Shown here in pieces: positions 7,284 through 12,427 of a stretch of 12,427 bases of DNA; position 1 is the stretch's first letter, and each line of letters starts with the position of its first letter. Where the stretch lies: assembly GCA_031254555.1 (NCBI GenBank), contig JAIRUF010000107.1, forward strand, positions 1 to 12,427, read 5' to 3'. The stretch is from Oscillospiraceae bacterium. Lineage in GTDB: Bacteria > Bacillota > Clostridia > Oscillospirales > Acutalibacteraceae. The position numbers and the translations under genes are program-made. The notes under the pieces were generated by a model, which had not been told where the DNA came from, made no database searches, and worked only from the letters and a program-made list of their open reading frames with translations.

Positions 7284-8597
7284 TTGTTGCAGACACTTCT
7301 CAACGCATTTAAAGTGCCGGATCTTCGTAAAAAATTGTTATATACAGCTATGATCATATTGGTTTTCAGGATAGGCGCCGCTATTCCCGTGCCGTTCACA
7401 GATGCCTCAGGCGGCATTGTGGATGCCGGGGCAGGCAACTTTATGAACTACCTGACCATGATGACGGGTGACGCATTTAATTACGGCACACTTGTCGCAA
7501 TGTCGATAACGCCGTATATCAACTCGTCGATTATCATACAGCTTTTAACTGTCGCAATTCCCTATCTTGAGAGATTGTCCAAGGAGGGAGAGGAAGGCCG
7601 TAAAAAAATAACGCTCATAACCCGGTACGCAGCAGTTATAATAGGCTTACTTCAAAGCACTGCTTATTATTTTTATTTGCGCAGCGGCAAATTCCTTGCC
7701 GTGGGTGCAAACGGTGCAGCCTTTACCGGCGTCTATGCGGCATTGCAGGCGGCGGCGGTAATTTTAGCTCTCACAGCCGGTTCGGCTCTTCTTATCTGGC
7801 TTGGCGAACAAATCAATGCAAAGGGTATCGGCAACGGAATATCAATGATTCTTTTTGCGGGAATCGTTTCCCGTATGCCCACAACCCTTACAGGGATATA
7901 CCAGTATTTCTCACAGGGAGGGTTGTACTACCTGTATGCCCCTCTGGCTCTTGCCATCATGATACTTTCAGTTGTGTTCATAGTATGGATGGACAATTCG
8001 GAGAGAAGGATACCGGTTCAGTACGCAAAAAGGGTAGTGGGGCGCAAAATGTACGGCGGTCAAAACACTCATATGCCGATAAAGGTCAATATGTCCGGTG
8101 TTATGCCTATTATTTTTGCAAGCTCAATACTGTCCCTTGTCCCCACATTGGAGATGTTCTTTACAGTAAAAGAGGGCAGCCGATTGGCAACATTTTTTAA
8201 CATGTTCAACCAGACGCATTGGTTCTATGCAGTGGTGTACTTTATAATGATCATATTCTTTGCGTATTTCTATTCAACCATTCAGTATAATCCTGTGGAG
8301 ATGGCAAACAACCTGCGTAAAAACAGCGGGGCTATTCCGGGAATACGTCCCGGCAAGCCAACTTCTGATTATATTATGAAGATTTTGTCAAGAATCACTT
8401 TAATAGGTGCGCTCCTTCTCAGTGTTATAGCGTTATCTCCCATACTGTTTGCTCAAATAACTTTGCTTACAGGGAAGGCTATGAATATTTCACTTGGAGG
8501 AACATCCGTAATCATCATGGTTGGTGTTGCGCTTGAAACAGTAAGGCAGCTTGAATCACAAATGATGATGAGGCACTATAAGGGATTCCTTGACTGA
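7284..8597 (+). CDS. secY: preprotein translocase channel subunit SecY
   Basis: SecY forms the protein-conducting channel in the cytoplasmic membrane with SecE and SecG; SecA or the ribosome docks on its cytoplasmic loops. The 437-residue product has the family's ten hydrophobic membrane segments. Recognisable parts are DLRKKLLYTAMIILVFRIGA at the N terminus, SITPYINSSIIIQLL in the second segment, GIGNGISMILFAGI in the fifth, and the cytoplasmic loop with NSERRIPVQYAKR. The C5 loop NPVEMANNLRKNSGAIPGIRPG contains R355, the counterpart of the arginine essential for SecA function in E. coli. Two TTG codons are adjacent (7284, 7287). The first gives MLQTLLNAF, matching the family, behind GAGGTGG. 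Confidence 0.97.
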   Translation: MLQTLLNAFKVPDLRKKLLYTAMIILVFRIGAAIPVPFTDASGGIVDAGAGNFMNYLTMMTGDAFNYGTLVAMSITPYINSSIIIQLLTVAIPYLERLSKEGEEGRKKITLITRYAAVIIGLLQSTAYYFYLRSGKFLAVGANGAAFTGVYAALQAAAVILALTAGSALLIWLGEQINAKGIGNGISMILFAGIVSRMPTTLTGIYQYFSQGGLYYLYAPLALAIMILSVVFIVWMDNSERRIPVQYAKRVVGRKMYGGQNTHMPIKVNMSGVMPIIFASSILSLVPTLEMFFTVKEGSRLATFFNMFNQTHWFYAVVYFIMIIFFAYFYSTIQYNPVEMANNLRKNSGAIPGIRPGKPTSDYIMKILSRITLIGALLLSVIALSPILFAQITLLTGKAMNISLGGTSVIIMVGVALETVRQLESQMMMRHYKGFLD

Positions 8598-8626
8598 TCC
8601 AGAGCGATAAGGAGAGTTAACTTATC

Positions 8627-9259
8627 ATGATAATTATTTTTTTAGGAGCTCCTGGTGCGGGAAAAGGAACACAGGCGGAGATTGCAAGTAAAAAACTTGC
8701 CATTCCCACGGTGTCAATGGGCAACATTATGAGGGAAGCCCTGGCAACAGGAACGCAAATGGGCCTTAAAGCAAAGGAATTTATAGAGTCGGGCAAGCTT
8801 GTACCGGATGAGGTAGTAATAGGCATTATAAATGAGAGACTGGCAGACGATGACTGCAAAAATGGTTTTATCCTTGACGGGTTTCCGAGAACCATACCTC
8901 AGGCGCAGGCGCTTGACAAGATGGGCATAAAGATAGACAAGGTGATAGATATAGATGTGCCGGATAAGGTTATACAGGACAGAATGTCGGGCAGGCGCGT
9001 GAGCATGTCATGCGGAGCGCCTTATCATCTCGCGTATAATCCGCCGGAAGTCGAAGGGGTTTGCAATAGCTGTTCAGGGAAATTGATCCAGAGGAAAGAT
9101 GACCTTGCGGAGACTGTTATAAACCGGCTTAAAGTTTATCACGAGCAGACGGAACCGCTTAAGGACTACTACAAATCGCAGGGGATCCTAAGCGTTATAA
9201 ACGGGCAGGAAAGTGTTGAAGATACAACGGCACTGGTACTGGGCGCGTTGGAGGATTAA
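8627..9259 (+). CDS. adk: adenylate kinase with altered AMP-site and lid residues
   Basis: Adenylate kinase converts ATP plus AMP to two ADP in the cytoplasm. The 210-residue long-lid form aligns without gaps to E. coli numbering in its first 175 residues. The P-loop GAPGAGKGT (7-15), R36, DGFPRT (84-89) with R88, Q92, R123, R156 and R167 are all present. Two departures stand out. The common STGD near residue 30 reads SMGN, so the AMP-contacting threonine is M31. The lid reads S126, C129, C146, C149 where the zinc form has four ligands, so one cysteine is serine. Zinc may bind weakly or with an atypical ligand. The enzyme is still probably active. It starts 29 bases after secY. Confidence 0.97.
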   Translation: MIIIFLGAPGAGKGTQAEIASKKLAIPTVSMGNIMREALATGTQMGLKAKEFIESGKLVPDEVVIGIINERLADDDCKNGFILDGFPRTIPQAQALDKMGIKIDKVIDIDVPDKVIQDRMSGRRVSMSCGAPYHLAYNPPEVEGVCNSCSGKLIQRKDDLAETVINRLKVYHEQTEPLKDYYKSQGILSVINGQESVEDTTALVLGALED

Positions 9260-9261
9260 GC

Positions 9262-10011
9262 ATGATAGTGCTAAAGACAGACCGCGAGATTTCCCTGATG
9301 CGGGAAGCTTGCAGAGTTTCGGCTGAGGCATTAAAGTTAGCGGGAAGAGCGGTGCAGCCCGGAGTGACAACTGCGGAGATTGACAAAATAGCCTATGACT
9401 ATATAGTTAGTCAGGGTGCGCAGCCAAACTTTTTGCACCTTTATGATTTTCCGGCAACTGCATGCATTTCTATAAATGATGAGGTTATTCATGGCATACC
9501 AAGCAAAAGCCGTGTGATTAAAGAAGGCGACCTGGTCAGCATTGACCTGGGAGCCAAGATAAATGGCTATAACGGCGATAATGCCGCCACTTTTGCATCG
9601 GGCAGAATAAGCCCGGAGGCAAAGCGGCTGAGTGACACGACCAGGGAATCCCTTTATATCGGGATCAAAAAGGCTGTTGCAGGCGGCAGAATCGGGGATA
9701 TAGGCAGTGCGATCTCAAGCTATTGTGAGGAGCGGGGGTACAGTGTCGTCCGGGAGTTTACCGGCCACGGGATTGGAACCAAGCTGCATGAAGAACCCAG
9801 CGTACCAAACTACGGAATATCCGGGAGAGGTGTGCGATTGGTACTGGGCATGACTATAGCAATCGAGCCTATGATTAATCAGGGCCGAGCCCAAGTAAAA
9901 ACTCTGTCCGATGGATGGACGGTAAGAACTGTTGACGGAAAGCTATCAGCGCATTTCGAACATACAGTTGCAATAACACAGGACGGACCTGTAATTCTTA
10001 CAGAGTTATAA
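9262..10011 (+). CDS. map: methionine aminopeptidase, type I
   Basis: This enzyme removes the initiator methionine from new proteins when the second residue is small, after deformylation. The 249-residue product is a type Ia pita-bread fold without an N-terminal zinc extension. All five metal ligands can be placed: D95, D106, H169, E202 and E233. The auxiliary histidines H77 and H176 are also present, in VIHGIP and KLHEEPSVPNYG. The usual YHGD reads YNGD at 103-106, a mild variation next to a ligand. It begins two bases after the adk stop with a GGAGG site (9250-9254) inside adk, so the two are probably coupled. Confidence 0.98.
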   Translation: MIVLKTDREISLMREACRVSAEALKLAGRAVQPGVTTAEIDKIAYDYIVSQGAQPNFLHLYDFPATACISINDEVIHGIPSKSRVIKEGDLVSIDLGAKINGYNGDNAATFASGRISPEAKRLSDTTRESLYIGIKKAVAGGRIGDIGSAISSYCEERGYSVVREFTGHGIGTKLHEEPSVPNYGISGRGVRLVLGMTIAIEPMINQGRAQVKTLSDGWTVRTVDGKLSAHFEHTVAITQDGPVILTEL

Positions 10012-10022
10012 GGAGGTCGCTG

Positions 10023-10295
10023 ATGGAATTGGAAATAGGAAGTGTTGTCTTTTCAAAAGCGGGACATGATAAAGGTCTTTTTATGGCAGTCGTTGAAATT
10101 CAAGACGAATACGTTTTGGTTTGTGACGGCAGACAGAGGCCGGTTGACCGGCCAAAGCGTAAAAATCCTATCCACCTTATGAAGACAAACGCTAAACTTA
10201 CGTCTGAAGATACGAAATCAAACCACGGATTGAGAGAGGCGCTTAAAAGGTTTAATCAAAAAAGCGCCGCAACTTCTACAAAGGGAGGCTTATAG
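10023..10295 (+). CDS. KOW-domain RNA-binding protein, L14e-like
   Basis: This 90-residue protein has a KOW-type beta-barrel start with EIGSVVFSKAGHDKG (residues 4-18), followed by MAVVEIQDEYVLVCDG (21-36) and the strongly basic RPVDRPKRKNPIHL (39-52). The last 30 residues look polar and flexible, with a short basic helix (REALKRF). Small proteins of this type, related to archaeal and eukaryotic L14e/L6e/L27e, are common in Bacillota between map and infA, the place of ybzG in B. subtilis as I remember it. RNA or ribosome binding is inferred from the fold and location; the exact role is not established to my knowledge. Its stop is three bases before infA, whose GGGAGG site lies inside it. Confidence 0.88.
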   Translation: MELEIGSVVFSKAGHDKGLFMAVVEIQDEYVLVCDGRQRPVDRPKRKNPIHLMKTNAKLTSEDTKSNHGLREALKRFNQKSAATSTKGGL

Positions 10296-10298
10296 AAA

Positions 10299-10517
10299 AT
10301 GTCCAAAAACGATATGATTGAAATAGAGGGAATAGTGGTTGAGGCTTTGCCTAACGCATCGTTTAAAGTAGAGCTTGAAAACGGCCACGTAATTTTAGCC
10401 CACATATCCGGAAAACTTCGCATGAATTTTATACGCATACTTCCGGGCGATAAAGTGACGGTCGAAATGTCGCCATATGACCTCACTCGCGGGCGCATAA
10501 CATGGCGTTCTAAATAA
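10299..10517 (+). CDS. infA: translation initiation factor IF-1
   Basis: IF-1 occupies the A site of the small subunit during initiation and aids IF-2 and IF-3. The 72-residue product is a single OB-fold (S1-like) domain: [40 protein letters not shown] (residues 22-41), [20 protein letters not shown] (42-61) and the canonical ending [11 protein letters not shown]. It follows the KOW gene by three bases and uses a GGGAGG site at 10283-10288 within that gene, so the two are probably translated together. Thirty-six A/T-rich bases separate it from rpmJ; I see no convincing promoter there. Confidence 0.98.
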   Translation: MSKNDMIEIEGIVVEALPNASFKVELENGHVILAHISGKLRMNFIRILPGDKVTVEMSPYDLTRGRITWRSK

Positions 10518-10532
10518 TTTATTAGGTTTTAA

Positions 10533-10667
<135 letters not shown>

Positions 10668-10707
10668 CCCGGCGCAAACCATCTAAATATGGAGGTGCAA
10701 CTGACAA

Positions 10708-11076
10708 ATGGCGCGTATTTCAGGTGTTGATTTACCGAGGGATAAGAGAATTGAAATTGCTCTTACCTATATTTTTGGCATAGGCCGTAAAACAGCAAGC
10801 GATATCATTGAGTCTACAGGTATAAATCCTGATACAAGAGTAAGGGATTTAACCGACGACGACGTATCAAAACTGCGTGAATATATTGACCGCAGCGTTC
10901 GGGTGGAGGGGGATCTCCGCCGTGAAACAGCTTTTGATATTAAAAGACTCATAGAGATTGGATGCTATCGCGGCATACGCCACCGTAGGGGCCTGCCGGT
11001 AAGGGGTCAGCGTTCCAAGACAAACGCACGAACACGCAAAGGACCGAAGAAGACAATAGCAAACAAGAAGAAGTAA
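10708..11076 (+). CDS. rpsM: 30S ribosomal protein S13
   Basis: S13 is in the head of the small subunit, forms bridges to the large subunit and its basic tail contacts P-site tRNA. The 122-residue product starts [21 protein letters not shown]. It has the helix-two-turn-helix segment [19 protein letters not shown] (residues 21-39), and the signature from [19 protein letters not shown] (87-105) to NARTRKG, ending in a lysine-rich tail. The GGAGGTG site lies upstream in the 40-base gap after rpmJ. It opens the rpsM-rpsK-rpsD-rpoA order. Confidence 0.98.
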   Translation: MARISGVDLPRDKRIEIALTYIFGIGRKTASDIIESTGINPDTRVRDLTDDDVSKLREYIDRSVRVEGDLRRETAFDIKRLIEIGCYRGIRHRRGLPVRGQRSKTNARTRKGPKKTIANKKK

Positions 11077-11096
11077 GTTTTTAGGAGGGATACAAT

Positions 11097-11504
11097 TTGG
11101 CTACTAAGGGTTCAGGCAAAAAAACCACAGCCACAAGAAGACGCCGTGACCGTAAAAATATTGAGCGCGGAGCGGCACATATCCAATCCACCTTTAACAA
11201 CACGATTGTTACCATAACAGATACGCAGGGCAATGCTATTTCATGGGCAAGTGCCGGTGAAATGGGAATCAGGGGCTCTAAAAAGTCCACTCCGTTTGCC
11301 GCACAAACAGCTGCCGAAACAGCTGCCAAGGCAGCCATGGAGCATGGTATGAAAACGGTTGAGGTTTATGTTAAGGGACCGGGAGCCGGGCGCGAGGCTG
11401 CGATCAGGGCATTGCAGACAGCAGGTTTGGAAGTAAGCATGATAAAAGATGTTACTCCTATCCCGCACAACGGTTGCCGTCCGCCCAAAAGAAGGCGCGT
11501 ATAA
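11097..11504 (+). CDS. rpsK: 30S ribosomal protein S11
   Basis: S11 lies on the platform of the small subunit near the E site and 16S rRNA helices 23 and 24. The product is 135 residues, slightly longer than the common 128-130 because of a basic N-terminal arm ([17 protein letters not shown]). Family segments are [15 protein letters not shown] (residues 28-42), [12 protein letters not shown] (63-74), [14 protein letters not shown] (93-106) and the end [18 protein letters not shown] (118-135). The stretch before STPFAAQ reads EMGIRGSKK, where GFKGSRK is commoner. Translation starts at TTG 11097, behind TTAGGAGGG (11081-11089), with no better in-frame start. Confidence 0.97.
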   Translation: MATKGSGKKTTATRRRRDRKNIERGAAHIQSTFNNTIVTITDTQGNAISWASAGEMGIRGSKKSTPFAAQTAAETAAKAAMEHGMKTVEVYVKGPGAGREAAIRALQTAGLEVSMIKDVTPIPHNGCRPPKRRRV

Positions 11505-11531
11505 CATAAATTTTAGGAGGTGTAATTAAAC

Positions 11532-12158
11532 ATGGCAAGATATACCGGAGCGGTATGTAAACTATGCCGCCGTGAAGGCAAAAAGCTCTTCCTTAAGGGA
11601 GACCGCTGCTATACAGGTAAATGTTCTGTAGACCGCAGAACCTATGCCCCCGGCCAGCATGGGCAAAGCCGAAAAAAGAATTCCGAATACGGCTTGCAGC
11701 TCAGAGCAAAGCAGCAGGCGAGGCGTTTTTATGGTATTCAGGAGGGGCAGTTCCACAAGTATTTTCTTATGGCCGAACGCCAGGTTGGCATGACAGGCGA
11801 AAACCTGTTGAGACTTTGTGAAAGCCGTCTTGATAATGTAGTATATTCGCTTGGATGGGCAAGCTCCCGTGCACAGGCAAGGCAGCTTGTAACACACGGA
11901 CACTTTAAGGTAAACGGACATAAAGTCAATATCCCGTCATACCTCCTCAAATCAGGGGACGAGTTGACGATAAAGGAAAAGAGCCGTGAGAGCGAGAAAT
12001 TTAAAGCCGTTTTGGAGAGCAACGCTTCAAAACCGGTGCCGGAATGGCTCGAACTTGATTCACAGGCGCTCAAAGCCAAAGTTCTCGACCTTCCGTCAAG
12101 AGAGCAGGTAAGTGCCCCTGTTGAAGAGCATTTCATAGTGGAATTCTACTCAAAGTAA
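11532..12158 (+). CDS. rpsD: 30S ribosomal protein S4, zinc-binding type
   Basis: S4 initiates 16S rRNA assembly by binding the five-way junction of the 5' domain and helps form the mRNA entry pore. In E. coli it also represses its own operon. The 208-residue product has an N-terminal zinc module with C9, C12, C26 and C31, then [11 protein letters not shown] (residues 34-44). The S4 RNA-binding domain occupies about 98-160 ([37 protein letters not shown]). Its place between rpsK and rpoA is usual for Clostridia, whereas in B. subtilis rpsD lies elsewhere. A 49-base A/T-rich gap precedes rpoA. Confidence 0.98.
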   Translation: MARYTGAVCKLCRREGKKLFLKGDRCYTGKCSVDRRTYAPGQHGQSRKKNSEYGLQLRAKQQARRFYGIQEGQFHKYFLMAERQVGMTGENLLRLCESRLDNVVYSLGWASSRAQARQLVTHGHFKVNGHKVNIPSYLLKSGDELTIKEKSRESEKFKAVLESNASKPVPEWLELDSQALKAKVLDLPSREQVSAPVEEHFIVEFYSK

Positions 12159-12207
12159 TGCTTTTTGCATAATTTTAGTAAAGCTCACATTTCAAGGAGG
12201 GTTTTGA

Positions 12208-12427
12208 ATGATAGGAATCGAAAAGCCCAAAATCGAAATATTCGATTTAGATGGTAATGAGTCTTATGGTAAGTTTACGCTTGAACCGCTGGAGCGCGGA
12301 TACGGCACAACAGTCGGCAACAGCCTTCGCAGGGTGCTTTTATCGTCGCTTCCTGGCTATGCCATAACATCAGTAAAGATTGATGGAGTTCTCCATGAGT
12401 TTTCAACTATTCCCGGAGTTAAGGAAG
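12208..12427 (+). CDS. rpoA: DNA-directed RNA polymerase alpha subunit, N-terminal part (partial)
   Basis: Only the first 73 codons are present; the gene runs off the window. The product begins [11 protein letters not shown] and continues with [28 protein letters not shown] (residues 23-50). This is the conserved start of the alpha N-terminal domain, which dimerises and nucleates assembly with beta and beta prime. [18 protein letters not shown] (56-73) also matches the family. An AAGGAGGG site at 12194-12201 precedes the ATG by six bases. The downstream gene in this order is usually rplQ, but it is outside the window. Confidence 0.98.
   Translation, partial: MIGIEKPKIEIFDLDGNESYGKFTLEPLERGYGTTVGNSLRRVLLSSLPGYAITSVKIDGVLHEFSTIPGVKE

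Noticed and set aside
12145..12173. Possible promoter before rpoA, with CATAAT at 12168-12173
   Set aside because: The -10 resembles consensus but the best -35 at 17-base spacing (TCTACT) matches only three of six positions, and the stretch is simply A/T rich.

Overview
The window is one uninterrupted stretch of the bacterial S10-spc-alpha ribosomal protein supercluster. All genes are on the + strand, running from the last codons of rplW (L23) to the first 73 codons of rpoA (RNA polymerase alpha). It holds 28 protein genes, two of them cut by the window edges. I see no tRNA, rRNA, mobile element, CRISPR array, large repeat or foreign-looking insert.

The organism is most probably a Bacillota member of class Clostridia. 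The gene order includes secY-adk-map-(KOW gene)-infA-rpmJ-rpsM-rpsK-rpsD-rpoA, with rpsD inside the alpha segment, as in Clostridia and unlike Bacillus subtilis. Ribosome binding sites are strong AAGGAGG types, GTG and TTG starts occur, and S14 is the short zinc form. S4, L24 and L36 also carry zinc-type cysteines. GC content looks intermediate. Wording in S5, L30 and L5 suggests a gut-type Oscillospiraceae/Ruminococcaceae-like lineage, but this is only an impression.

Layout: S10 segment (1-3228) rplW', rplB, rpsS, rplV, rpsC, rplP, rpmC, rpsQ. spc segment (3257-8597) rplN, rplX, rplE, rpsN, rpsH, rplF, rplR, rpsE, rpmD, rplO, secY. Then adk, map, a small KOW-domain gene and infA (8627-10517). 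Alpha segment (10554-12427) rpmJ, rpsM, rpsK, rpsD, rpoA'. Gaps are mostly 1-50 bases. rpsC/rplP and rplP/rpmC overlap by one base (TAATG). The only longer gap is the 81 bases between rplW and rplB. I found no convincing internal promoter or terminator, so the genes are probably read as one long transcript.

The genes together supply ribosomal subunit proteins, the translocon channel SecY, adenylate kinase, the enzyme that removes initiator methionine, initiation factor IF1 and the RNA polymerase alpha subunit. This is a core housekeeping region and I did not find a new system. The points most worth a second look are a possible switching hairpin in the rplW-rplB gap, unusual residues in the AMP site and zinc lid of adenylate kinase, and the poorly characterised KOW protein between map and infA.
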